Under the pieces are notes generated by a model that was not told the DNA's origin, did no database searches, and was given only the letters and a program-made list of their open reading frames with translations. From the NCBI GenBank assembly GCA_934277495.1, contig CAKQUI010000032.1, positions 1-18,711 on the forward strand: a stretch of DNA of 18,711 nt. Direction: 5' to 3'. Source of the DNA: an uncultured Clostridia bacterium (GTDB lineage: Bacteria > Bacillota > Clostridia > Peptostreptococcales > Anaerovoracaceae). A program made the translations under genes and the position numbers. This document shows, one piece after another, positions 6,130 to 14,187 of the stretch (its first letter is position 1; every line of letters begins with the position of its first letter).

Positions 6130-7677
6130 TCACATAAGCGGTGCTATGAAACGCAGTACTTTTCCGAAAAATTTTCCTGCCTTGCTGTATCTGCGACAGT
6201 CCTCCAGAGTCATCTGTCTGCATTTGCCAAGCGTATCTTTGAAATCCAGGTTTATATCCTCGATAACAGGATTCTTCCATATGTATGCTGCACATTCAAA
6301 ATGCAGATACAGACTCCTGAAATCCAGATTTATAGTCCCTACGACAGCTTTTTCGCCGTCGCTGGAAAAGACTTTGGCATGAACGAATCCCGGAGTGTAT
6401 TCGTATATCTTCACACCCTGGCTGATCAGCTCTTCGTAATGTGTCCTGGCAAGAAGATATGCATACTTCTTGTCAGGTATGTGGGGCAGTATCATCCTCA
6501 CAACGACGCCTCTCTGGGCTGCATACACCAGAGCATTGGTCATCTCTTCGTCAAGTATAAGATATGGCGTCATTATATCTACATATTCCTTGGAATTATT
6601 GATGATATCCAGATATACTTTCTTGCCGACTTCCTCATTGTCGAAAGGACTGTCTCCGTAAGGCACGATATACCCACCGTTTCTCATAGAAGGATCCGGC
6701 TCATGGCTGAAACGCATATACTTGTCATAATCAGTCCTGGTACGCTCCGATATGTTCCACATCTGAAGGAACATTATCGTAAAACTGTTCACTGCTTCGC
6801 CTTTGACCATTATGGCAGTGTCTTTCCAGTGGCCGAACCTCTCACGCCTGTTTATATATTCATCCGCAAGATTCACGCCGCCGGTGAATGCCACCCTGCC
6901 GTCGATGACCAGTATCTTCCGGTGATCCCTGTTGTTCTGATGAGTGGAAAGAAACGGCATCATAGGAGAAAACACACGGCACTTTATTCCGAGTTTCTTC
7001 ATCTGTTCCGGATAGTTCTTCGGCAGCAGCGACAGTGTACATGTACCATCGTACATAAGACGCACCTCCACGCCTTCTTTTACTTTCTCAGCAAGTATAT
7101 CAAGTATCGTATCCCACATATACCCTCTGTCGATTATGAAATATTCCAGAAAAATAAATTCCCTGGCCTGTTTGAGCTGTACTACAAGTTCACGGAATTT
7201 ATCATCACCGAGAGGGAAATATTTTATGCTGGCGTTGTCATAGACCGGATAATTCCCTTTTTCGTATATATATCTGAAAAGTCCCAGCTCACGTTTTGAT
7301 TCATCTCTTATCTTCAGCACCGTCTCCGTCTTGGGTATGAGGTACTTGTTTTCTTCTATAAGCAGCTCATTGATACGTTTTGATATGTACCGTGTGCCTA
7401 TCTGCAGTTTTGTGAAAATATAAAAAGTCACTCCCATTACCGGGACTGCCAGTATGAATATTATCCACATCAGTTTGAAACTTGTATTCTGCCTGGCATT
7501 GACGACATATATCAGTATGATTATCGACAAGACGCTCAGCAGATAGTTCATTATGATGACTTTGTTGTCCAGTATAACAAAGCCGGCAAACAGAGCTGCA
7601 AGCTGTACTACAAGGAGGAGGATGAGTATCGTCGTCCTTCCGAATATTATCTTCCAGAGTCCTCTTAAATTACGCAT
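6130..7677 (-). CDS. cls: cardiolipin synthase (phospholipase D family)
   Basis: Cls joins two phosphatidylglycerols into cardiolipin at the membrane, using the product line that begins with PgsA (9653-10186). The protein has 515 residues, close to the usual bacterial length. An N-terminal membrane region of two to three spans (about residues 12-90) is followed by two phospholipase D domains. Each has its HxKx4D motif: H252, K254, D259 in HRKILVID, followed by GGVNLADEY, and H433, K435, D440 in HAKVFSSD, followed by GTINLDFRS. Both motifs are intact, so an active enzyme is expected. AAAGGA precedes the ATG. It is first in an operon with the deaminase and the flippase and has its own promoter, divergent from spoVT. 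Confidence 0.95.
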   Translation of the reverse strand: MRNLRGLWKIIFGRTTILILLLVVQLAALFAGFVILDNKVIIMNYLLSVLSIIILIYVVNARQNTSFKLMWIIFILAVPVMGVTFYIFTKLQIGTRYISKRINELLIEENKYLIPKTETVLKIRDESKRELGLFRYIYEKGNYPVYDNASIKYFPLGDDKFRELVVQLKQAREFIFLEYFIIDRGYMWDTILDILAEKVKEGVEVRLMYDGTCTLSLLPKNYPEQMKKLGIKCRVFSPMMPFLSTHQNNRDHRKILVIDGRVAFTGGVNLADEYINRRERFGHWKDTAIMVKGEAVNSFTIMFLQMWNISERTRTDYDKYMRFSHEPDPSMRNGGYIVPYGDSPFDNEEVGKKVYLDIINNSKEYVDIMTPYLILDEEMTNALVYAAQRGVVVRMILPHIPDKKYAYLLARTHYEELISQGVKIYEYTPGFVHAKVFSSDGEKAVVGTINLDFRSLYLHFECAAYIWKNPVIEDINLDFKDTLGKCRQMTLEDCRRYSKAGKFFGKVLRFIAPLM

Positions 7678-7735
7678 AAAAATCCTTTTTCTGTCCAGCA
7701 GTTTTCAATTCCTGCATGATTTACCCATTCATAAA

Positions 7736-7765
7736 ATGGTAACATGAACAAAACATAAAAGTCAA
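7736..7765 (-). promoter_or_regulatory. probable promoter of the cls operon
   Basis: On the minus strand TTGACT (7760-7765; five of six consensus bases) is followed after 18 bp by TACCAT (7736-7741; four of six). It would give a leader of about 50 nt. A small CCATT/AATGG inverted repeat overlaps the -10 region. The match is moderate. Confidence 0.45.
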
Positions 7766-7836
7766 ATTTTTCGCAGGTATATTTAAGTATTTTTTACAAA
7801 CAATACTACCATCAAGACAACACCGGAGGAAAATGA

Positions 7837-8328
7837 ATGAAAGCAACTGGAATAGTGAGAAGGATAGATGATCTGGGCAGGGTCGTGGTGCCGAAAGAGA
7901 TCAGAAAGGTGCTGAGGATAAGAGAGGGCGATCCTCTTGAAATATATACCGGTACTGCAGGAGAAGTCATACTTAAAAAGTATTCTCCAATAAACGAGCT
8001 GGGGCATATCGCCGAAGGTTTCGCCGAAACGGCATCTTCAGTACTGGGGCTGCCTGTGCTGGTTTCAGATACAGACCATTTTGTAGCGGTTTCCGGCACT
8101 AAAAAGAAAGACTATATCGACAAGAAGATCGATGAGGATCTGGACCAGATAATACAGAACAAAAGCAAGTACAAAGATGACGGCCGCATAGTGATACCTA
8201 TTCTTACAAACGGCGACCCAATCGGTTCTGTGACTATACTGCCTGACAAGGATCACGGTATAAACGACACCGAAATAAAAGCTGCTGAACTTGGCGCAGG
8301 CTTCCTTGCAAGACAGATGGAAAACTGA
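7837..8328 (+). CDS. spoVT: stage V sporulation regulator SpoVT (AbrB/GAF)
   Basis: SpoVT is a forespore transcription factor that tunes sigma-G genes and spore properties. The 163-residue protein has an AbrB-type swapped-hairpin DNA-binding domain at residues 1-50 (MKATGIVRRIDDLGRVVVPK, then EIRKVLRIREGDPLEIY), which is almost diagnostic for SpoVT. A GAF-like ligand domain fills the rest (to residue 163). Bacillus SpoVT is slightly longer (about 178). GGAGG lies 8 nt before the chosen ATG; an ATG 4 nt upstream of it opens a different frame that ends after 12 codons. No clear sigma-A promoter is visible upstream, which fits a developmental sigma factor. It stands alone, divergent from cls and convergent with cinA. 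It implies an endospore former but does not prove one. Confidence 0.95.
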   Translation: MKATGIVRRIDDLGRVVVPKEIRKVLRIREGDPLEIYTGTAGEVILKKYSPINELGHIAEGFAETASSVLGLPVLVSDTDHFVAVSGTKKKDYIDKKIDEDLDQIIQNKSKYKDDGRIVIPILTNGDPIGSVTILPDKDHGINDTEIKAAELGAGFLARQMEN

Positions 8329-8354
8329 ATATCACATGCTTTGACATCGCATCA

Positions 8355-8380
8355 AAAAACGGCGGATATCCGCCGTTTTT
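8355..8380. terminator. bidirectional terminator between spoVT and cinA
   Basis: A perfect 26-bp palindrome (AAAAACGGCGGAT and its complement) forms a GC-rich stem flanked by A5 on one side and T5 on the other, so it works on both strands. It lies 27 nt after the spoVT stop and 15 nt after the cinA stop, closing both convergent units. Confidence 0.93.
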
Positions 8381-8394
8381 GTCTGTTTCTTATT

Positions 8395-9624
8395 TTATAT
8401 ATTCCTGTTGACGATGTCCAGCATATTCAGCATGGAATAATTCCTGTTCCATTTTCTGCTGACGTTCTTCATCAGTACACGTCTGCAGAGTTTTTTGTCT
8501 CCGTCAATGAAACCGATGTAGACAAGTCCTACAGGCTTTTCAAGCGTGCCGCCTCCTGGTCCTGCCACTCCTGTTACTGAAACGCATATATCGCTGCCGC
8601 TGACTTTTTTCAGGCCTTCGGCCATTTCCATGGCGGTCTCTTCACTTACAGCTCCGTATTTTTCAAGAGTCTCTGCCTTCACTCCAAGCTCCTGCATCTT
8701 GGCTTCATTGCTGTATGTCACGAGGCCTCTGTTGAAACATGCTGAGATACCTGCCGTATCTGTCAGAGCTGCTGCAAACATACCGCCTGTGCATGACTCC
8801 GCACTTGAGATGGTCAGTCCTTTTTCCATGAGTTTACGGCATACTACCTGTACCAGGTCTTCATCATCGCAGCTGTATATATATTCGCCGATACGCTCCT
8901 TTACTTTTTCCAGCATATCGTTTACAGCTGTTTCGGCTTCTTCACGTGTCTTCCTCTTTGACGCTATCCTGAGGCACGCCTCGCCTTCCTTGGCGTAAGT
9001 CGCCAGTGTCGGATCTGTCTGTCCGTCGATAAGATCCAGCAGATCTGTTTCAAGCTTCGATTCGCCGATACCGAATGTCCTTATCATCCTGTAGTATATC
9101 ACATCTTCTGACATGCTCTGCAGGAACGGAGCAACGCTTTTTTCGAACATCCTGTTCATTTCCCTCGGAGGTCCCGGCATGCAGATTATATACTTGCCGT
9201 CTTTTTCCAGTGCGAATCCCGGGGCAGTCCCGGCGTCATTGTGGAAAATCTTTGCTCTTGACGGCAGTACAGCCTGCTTTTTGTTGTTTTCAGTCATTTC
9301 ACGGCCGAGATTCTTAAAGTACTTTACAAGATAGTCAAGCTCGTCATCCATCATCACCAGCTTATCCCCCATGACGCTGCAGGCAACTTCCTTTGTAAGG
9401 TCATCCTGTGTCGGTCCGAGCCCTCCTGTAGTCAGCACGATATCACAGTCCTTGAATGCCAGCTCTATCATCTCCGCCACACGCTCCGGATTATCGCCTA
9501 CTGTATAGTGATACATCACATCGTGTCCCATCATATTCAGCTGCCTGGAAAGATAAACGGTGTTCGTATTTGTTATCTGCCCGAAAAGTATTTCGGTACC
9601 TACTGTTAAAATAGCTGTTTTCAT
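8395..9624 (-). CDS. cinA: CinA family protein, nicotinamide-nucleotide amidase
   Basis: This 409-residue, two-domain protein has an N-terminal molybdopterin-binding (MoaB-like) fold (LTVGTEILFGQITNTNT, then TTGGLGPTQDDLTKE at about 65-79) and a C-terminal CinA/PncC domain. The latter carries SSAESCTGG (near residue 276) and TGVAGPGGGTLEKPVG (near 350). PncC-type domains deamidate nicotinamide mononucleotide for NAD recycling; the N-terminal domain often has ADP-ribose pyrophosphatase activity. It is the last gene of uppP-ftsK-rimO-pgsA-cinA, 28 nt after pgsA. In many Firmicutes recA comes next, but here the operon ends at a terminator and spoVT faces it. The C-terminal tail after the domain (about 20 residues, Arg/Asn-rich) is unremarkable. 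Confidence 0.95.
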   Translation of the reverse strand: MKTAILTVGTEILFGQITNTNTVYLSRQLNMMGHDVMYHYTVGDNPERVAEMIELAFKDCDIVLTTGGLGPTQDDLTKEVACSVMGDKLVMMDDELDYLVKYFKNLGREMTENNKKQAVLPSRAKIFHNDAGTAPGFALEKDGKYIICMPGPPREMNRMFEKSVAPFLQSMSEDVIYYRMIRTFGIGESKLETDLLDLIDGQTDPTLATYAKEGEACLRIASKRKTREEAETAVNDMLEKVKERIGEYIYSCDDEDLVQVVCRKLMEKGLTISSAESCTGGMFAAALTDTAGISACFNRGLVTYSNEAKMQELGVKAETLEKYGAVSEETAMEMAEGLKKVSGSDICVSVTGVAGPGGGTLEKPVGLVYIGFIDGDKKLCRRVLMKNVSRKWNRNYSMLNMLDIVNRNI

Positions 9625-9652
9625 ATCATCCCTCTTTTCATGGATGCAGCTG

Positions 9653-10186
9653 TTACATCGAAAACAGCTGCTTGTTTTTTATTATGTATTCCACGCCTGA
9701 TACTACTGTCATGATAAGCGCTATCCACATGAATATCATAGCTACAGGAGGATTCGACGGTATCAGTGAAAACGGCCAGTTGTTCAGTATCATAAGAGGT
9801 ATCGCTATCATCTGAGTCACAGTCTTTATCTTTCCTGTCATTCCTGCTGCGATGACTATGCCCTGAGCTGCAGCCACCTGTCTCATCCCTGTTATGATGA
9901 ATTCCCTTCCCAGGATCACAACGACCATCCAGCCGGCTACGTCGCCTATCTCAACAAGACAGATGAGTGCAGACATTACAAGCAGCTTGTCTGCAAGCGG
10001 ATCCATGAGCTTGCCGAAATTAGTGACAAGGTTGTACTTCCTTGCTATTTTGCCATCCAGCATATCGGTAAGCGACGCAAGGATGAAAATTATAACTGCG
10101 GCATAGCGGTATCCCATCAGGAATACAACGATAAATACCGGTATGGCAAATATCCTGCCGAGCGTAAGTTTGTTAGGTAGATTCAT
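9653..10186 (-). CDS. pgsA: CDP-diacylglycerol-glycerol-3-phosphate 3-phosphatidyltransferase PgsA
   Basis: PgsA is an integral membrane enzyme that makes phosphatidylglycerol phosphate, the precursor of phosphatidylglycerol and, through Cls, of cardiolipin. The full CDP-alcohol phosphatidyltransferase signature is present: DGKIAR, eight residues, then GKLMDPLAD, i.e. DGx2ARx8Gx3Dx3D. The start is set at the second of two in-frame ATGs: CCTCC on the plus strand (10194-10198) is 7 nt from the ATG at 10186 but only 1 nt from the one at 10192, and MNLPNKLTLGR is the family's usual N-terminus. The protein then has 177 residues. The gene begins 2 nt after the rimO stop, so translation is coupled. 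Confidence 0.95.
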   Translation of the reverse strand: MNLPNKLTLGRIFAIPVFIVVFLMGYRYAAVIIFILASLTDMLDGKIARKYNLVTNFGKLMDPLADKLLVMSALICLVEIGDVAGWMVVVILGREFIITGMRQVAAAQGIVIAAGMTGKIKTVTQMIAIPLMILNNWPFSLIPSNPPVAMIFMWIALIMTVVSGVEYIIKNKQLFSM

Positions 10187-10188
10187 AC

Positions 10189-11526
10189 TCATTCCTCCAT
10201 TCTTCCGACCAGATCATAGTCGAATGCATCTGTGATCTTCACATTCACCATATCGCCTGGTTCCAGTGTTTCATCACTGCGGAAAACAACTGTGTTATCT
10301 ATTTCAGGAGCATCATACTGCGTTCTGCCTATATATGCTCCATCTTCATCTTTTTCATCCACGATCACTCTGATAGTATTGCCGATCTTGCCTTCATTTA
10401 TTTCTCTGGAAATATCTATCTGTCTCCTCATTATGGAATCAGCACGTGCAGCTTTGACCGCCTCGTCTATCTGACATTCCATGTCCCCGGCCACAGTGCC
10501 TTCCTCTCTGGAATATGCAAAGACTCCAAGACGCTCGAAGCGCTGAGTTTCAACAAACTCCACCAGCTCGTTGAAATCTTCCTCAGTCTCTCCCGGGAAT
10601 CCTGTTATCAGCGTCGTCCTGATATGGATGTCCGGTACAGCTTTCCTGAGGCGTTTTATCGTATCTGTTATGCTGCTGCTTGTCGAATGTCTGTTCATAG
10701 CACTGAGCACGTTGTCCGAACAGTGCTGCAGAGGTATATCGATATAGTGGCATATCTTTGCTTCTGATGCCATCACCTCTATCAGCTCGTCAGTTATCTT
10801 ATCCTCGTAGCAGTACATCAGTCTTATCCATTCGATCCCGTTTATCCTGCAGAGTTTCCTGAGAAGCTCAGGGAGCTTCAGACTGCCGTAAAGATCTCTG
10901 CCGTACTCTGTCACATCCTGTGCTATCAGTATCAGTTCCCGGCAGCCCTTTCCAGCCAGCTCAGTGGCTTCACTGACTATATTTTCTATCGGTCTGCTCC
11001 TGTACCTGCCTCGTATCTGCGGTATGACGCAGTATGCGCAGCAGTTGTTGCAGCCTTCGGCTATCCTGACAGTCATGGAATACGGGTTGTCTTGAATGTT
11101 CCTTGCTGAAAATTCTTCGAAAACAGTCGGCTCGCAGCTGAACACCTGTTTTCTCTCGCCCTGTTTCAGGTTCCTGGCGATTTCCGGCAGTTTCTCGTAG
11201 TCATTGACTCCCAGGAAAATATCCACTTCCGGCATTTCTTCAAAAAGGTCTCCGCCGTACCTCTGTGAAAGACATCCTGTGACGATGAGCAACGGTCTGC
11301 TGCCCGATGCTGTTTGTTTGTCATCTATGAATCTTGCCATGTCGAAGATCCTGTCGATGGACTCCTTCTTGGCATCGTTGATGAATCCGCATGTATTGAC
11401 AAGGATCGCATCTGCCTGCTCCAGATCGTCTGTTACAGTCATGCCTGATCTTTTCCATATTCCGCCTATGCCTTCGGAATCATTGAAATTCTTCGGGCAT
11501 CCCAGTGTTTCTATAAATAGTTTCAT
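10189..11526 (-). CDS. rimO: ribosomal protein uS12 methylthiotransferase RimO
   Basis: RimO is a radical SAM enzyme that adds a methylthio group to a conserved aspartate of ribosomal protein S12. The 445 residues hold the N-terminal UPF0004 domain with three cluster cysteines (C10, C46, C85), the radical SAM CxxxCxxC motif (C159, C163, C166, within GCNNCCAYC) and a C-terminal TRAM domain (from about residue 375). IAQDVTEYGRDLYG and the IPQIRGRYRSRPIE segment after the cluster fit RimO rather than the tRNA enzyme MiaB. An extra Cys (C162) next to the motif is harmless. Its ATG overlaps the ftsK stop by one base (TAATG), a classic coupled junction. Confidence 0.95.
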   Translation of the reverse strand: MKLFIETLGCPKNFNDSEGIGGIWKRSGMTVTDDLEQADAILVNTCGFINDAKKESIDRIFDMARFIDDKQTASGSRPLLIVTGCLSQRYGGDLFEEMPEVDIFLGVNDYEKLPEIARNLKQGERKQVFSCEPTVFEEFSARNIQDNPYSMTVRIAEGCNNCCAYCVIPQIRGRYRSRPIENIVSEATELAGKGCRELILIAQDVTEYGRDLYGSLKLPELLRKLCRINGIEWIRLMYCYEDKITDELIEVMASEAKICHYIDIPLQHCSDNVLSAMNRHSTSSSITDTIKRLRKAVPDIHIRTTLITGFPGETEEDFNELVEFVETQRFERLGVFAYSREEGTVAGDMECQIDEAVKAARADSIMRRQIDISREINEGKIGNTIRVIVDEKDEDGAYIGRTQYDAPEIDNTVVFRSDETLEPGDMVNVKITDAFDYDLVGRMEE

Positions 11527-14141
11527 TACTCTTCAATATCCTCTGTTTCTTTTTTCATATCGGACAGTTCCTCTTCAGAAATCAGGACCTGTCTCGGCCT
11601 GCTGCCGTCTGCCGGTCCTATTATCTGCCTGTCTTCCATCATATCTATTATCCTTGCAGCACGGTTGTATCCTATCCTGAATCTGCGCTGCAGCATAGAT
11701 ACGGATGCCTGATGTGCTTCCACCACCAGCTCTATGGCGTCTGTCAGCAGTTCATCCTCCAGATCCCGGTCATGTTTCTCTGCCGGTGCTACATTGGCAC
11801 GCTCGATAGTATCCATGACATTTTCGGAATACTCAGCATCCTCCACCTGCTCACGCACGAAATCTATTACAGCCTGGACTTCCTCGTCAGAAATGAATGT
11901 ACCCTGCACTCTGACAGGTTTACCACTGCCCAGCGGATGATAAAGCATATCGCCTTTTCCAACAAGCTTCTCTGCACCCTGCATATCAAGTATTGTCCTT
12001 GAGTCGAACTGGGACGATACTGCAAAGGCTATCCTTGACGGGATATTTGCTTTGATGACGCCGGTTATGACATCCACTGATGGTCTCTGCGTAGCGACTA
12101 TAAGGTGCATGCCTGCAGCTCTGGCTTTCTGAGCAAGTCTGCATATTGACTCCTCCACCTGCGACGGCGCAGCCATCATCAGATCTGCCAGCTCGTCTAT
12201 TATTATCACGACCTGCGGCATAACAAGCTCTTCTTCACCACGCTCTCTGACGATACGGTTGTAGCTTGCAAGAGCTCTCGCCTTCTCTGCAGCGAATTTC
12301 CTGTAACGCTCGTCCATCTCAGCTACAGCCCAGTTCAGAGCTGCAGCAGCTTTGGAAGGTTCAGTCACTACAGGTATCAGCAGATGCGGTATACCGTTGT
12401 AGTTGGCAAGCTCCACCACCTTCGGGTCGATGAGTACAAGCTTTACTTCATCAGGTCTTGCCTTGTAGAGTATGCTGGTGATTATACTGTTTATGCAGAC
12501 ACTTTTTCCTGAACCCGTCGATCCTGCGATCAGCAGATGAGGCATGGATTTCAGATCGCCAACTATGGCATTGCCTGCTATGTCTTTTCCCACTGCAAAG
12601 CTGATCTTCGATTCAGCTTTCCTGAAGGCTGCTGAATCGATTATCTCCCTTATGGTGACCATGTTCACTCTGTCGTTTTCGATTTCTATGCCGACGGCCG
12701 GTTTTCCTGGTATCGGCGCTTCAATCCTTATGCTCTTGGCCTCCATGTTCAGCGCTATATCATCGGCAAGGTTCTTGATGCCCTTGACCTTGACGCCGCT
12801 GTTTGGATGTACTTCATATCGTGTGACTGCAGGCCCCTGGGTCACATTCGTGACCTGAGCATCTATATTGAAGCTGTGAAGTGTGTCTTCAAGCTTCATG
12901 GCCTTGGCACGGAGCGTCTGCTCATTGTCCATACCGCTGCTGTCTGCTTTTTTGACTTTCAGCAGCTCGACATCCGGGAATCTGTATTCTTCAGCTGACG
13001 ATACTGTCACATTGAAGTCGTCTGCTTTGAGAGTGCTTCTGGCAGCTTCGGAATTCGTGATCTTTTCAGGCTGTTTTTCAGGCATTATACCGCCTACGAT
13101 CACCGGTTTGTCAGAAAGCCTTTCTTCCTGCAAAGGCGTATCACCGGTATCTCCTGCCATAGGCTGCTGTCCGATATCCGTATCTTTTTCTTTTCTGTTC
13201 TTCCGGCTTCGTTTTTTATTTGCAGGCGGATCTTCTCCCAGAGTAAAATCAAGGACTTCATCATCTGCTGCATCTGCAGGAATATCGCTGTCAGCATCAT
13301 ACTGCATACCCGGCATACCAGTCTCAGGCCGGAAACTTTCACGGCTTATGTAATCCAGTATCCTTCGCTGACCATGGGTCACAGGCTCCGGTCTTTTGTC
13401 AGTTACCGGATCCCCCATAGCAAGCTCCATTTCCATCTGTCTGAACCGCTCTTCTTTGAGACGCTCTTTTTCACGAAGCTTCTGTTCACGTATTTCAGCA
13501 TGCCTGATACGTCGTCTTTTCGCTTCTTCGAAAAATCTCGAAACTGGTGTGTTCATCAGTAGCAGCAGGCAGATGAATACTGCTACCACAGCTGTGATAT
13601 AAAGTCCCGGAAGACCCACAAGACGCACTATCCCGCCTCCTGCCATCATGCCGAATACTCCTCCGCTTTCAAGGTGCATGCCGCTGACATAATGAGAACT
13701 TATGCTCCCGAGCCCTGACCTGACACCTGCAGATGATATGAATCTCCCTGCATTCATCAGCGATATCATAAGGAATATAATGATCAGCAGTATCACGGAT
13801 TTCGCACCTACATGTATTGTCTGCTTTGCAAAAAGCATTATACCGTATATTATGAAATAGTACGGCAGTATGTATGCTGCAAACCCGAAACATCCTTTGA
13901 AGAATTCAGAAAGCAAAGTCCCGAAAGTGCCGGCCGCAGATGTCTGGAATGCGATGGCAAGGAATACTCCCGCAGCTGTTATAATCACAGCAACTATCTC
14001 GTCTTTGACGCGGCTGTTGATCTCTTCACGTTCATATCTGTCAGGCTTTTTCTTTTTTGATGATGCTGTCCTTCCTGATGAGCCTGTTTTTGAAGTTTTT
14101 CTGCTGCCGGACGTTCTGCCCGGCTTTCTCTTTTGTGCCAT
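11526..14141 (-). CDS. ftsK: DNA translocase FtsK/SpoIIIE
   Basis: This 871-residue DNA pump moves chromosome arms through the closing septum, at division or into the forespore. It has a basic Ser/Lys-rich N-terminus (residues 1-45), about four membrane spans (about 48-195) and an acidic, low-complexity linker (about 205-370). The RecA-like motor follows, with Walker A GSTGSGKS at 540-547 (K546) and Walker B IIIDELAD (D649, E650). The C-terminal gamma winged-helix domain (LVVEAHQASVSMLQRRFRIG, from about 790) reads polarity sequences. A GTG directly precedes the chosen ATG; the AGAGG is 7 nt from the ATG and 4 nt from the GTG, so ATG is preferred. Whether it acts as vegetative FtsK/SftA or sporulation SpoIIIE cannot be told; Clostridia often have one such protein. 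Confidence 0.94.
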   Translation of the reverse strand: MAQKRKPGRTSGSRKTSKTGSSGRTASSKKKKPDRYEREEINSRVKDEIVAVIITAAGVFLAIAFQTSAAGTFGTLLSEFFKGCFGFAAYILPYYFIIYGIMLFAKQTIHVGAKSVILLIIIFLMISLMNAGRFISSAGVRSGLGSISSHYVSGMHLESGGVFGMMAGGGIVRLVGLPGLYITAVVAVFICLLLLMNTPVSRFFEEAKRRRIRHAEIREQKLREKERLKEERFRQMEMELAMGDPVTDKRPEPVTHGQRRILDYISRESFRPETGMPGMQYDADSDIPADAADDEVLDFTLGEDPPANKKRSRKNRKEKDTDIGQQPMAGDTGDTPLQEERLSDKPVIVGGIMPEKQPEKITNSEAARSTLKADDFNVTVSSAEEYRFPDVELLKVKKADSSGMDNEQTLRAKAMKLEDTLHSFNIDAQVTNVTQGPAVTRYEVHPNSGVKVKGIKNLADDIALNMEAKSIRIEAPIPGKPAVGIEIENDRVNMVTIREIIDSAAFRKAESKISFAVGKDIAGNAIVGDLKSMPHLLIAGSTGSGKSVCINSIITSILYKARPDEVKLVLIDPKVVELANYNGIPHLLIPVVTEPSKAAAALNWAVAEMDERYRKFAAEKARALASYNRIVRERGEEELVMPQVVIIIDELADLMMAAPSQVEESICRLAQKARAAGMHLIVATQRPSVDVITGVIKANIPSRIAFAVSSQFDSRTILDMQGAEKLVGKGDMLYHPLGSGKPVRVQGTFISDEEVQAVIDFVREQVEDAEYSENVMDTIERANVAPAEKHDRDLEDELLTDAIELVVEAHQASVSMLQRRFRIGYNRAARIIDMMEDRQIIGPADGSRPRQVLISEEELSDMKKETEDIEE

Positions 14142-14187
14142 CACTCAACCTCTTCCCCTGCCGGTATATGTGAAATGACTGTATGCA

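Noticed and set aside
6301..7299. Long open frame (332 codons) on the plus strand opposite cls
   Set aside because: It lies wholly within a gene with both intact phospholipase D motifs, has no good ribosome binding site, and its His/Ile/Tyr-rich translation resembles no family. It is a reverse-strand shadow.
7775..7808. Sigma-G-like promoter for spoVT (GTATA ... AATACTA)
   Set aside because: Both half-sites resemble the sigma-G consensus, and forespore control would be expected, but the spacing is about 20 bp instead of 17-18 and the -10 lacks its first C. It is too weak to annotate.
10960..11060. rimO could be MiaB or another methylthiotransferase
   Set aside because: The IAQDVTEYGRDLYG segment and the residues after the CxxxCxxC motif fit RimO, and the ftsK-rimO-pgsA neighbourhood is the usual RimO setting.
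14142..14144. GTG as the ftsK start
   Set aside because: The AGAGG is only 4 nt from the GTG but 7 nt from the following ATG, so ATG at 14141 is the better start; the difference is one residue.
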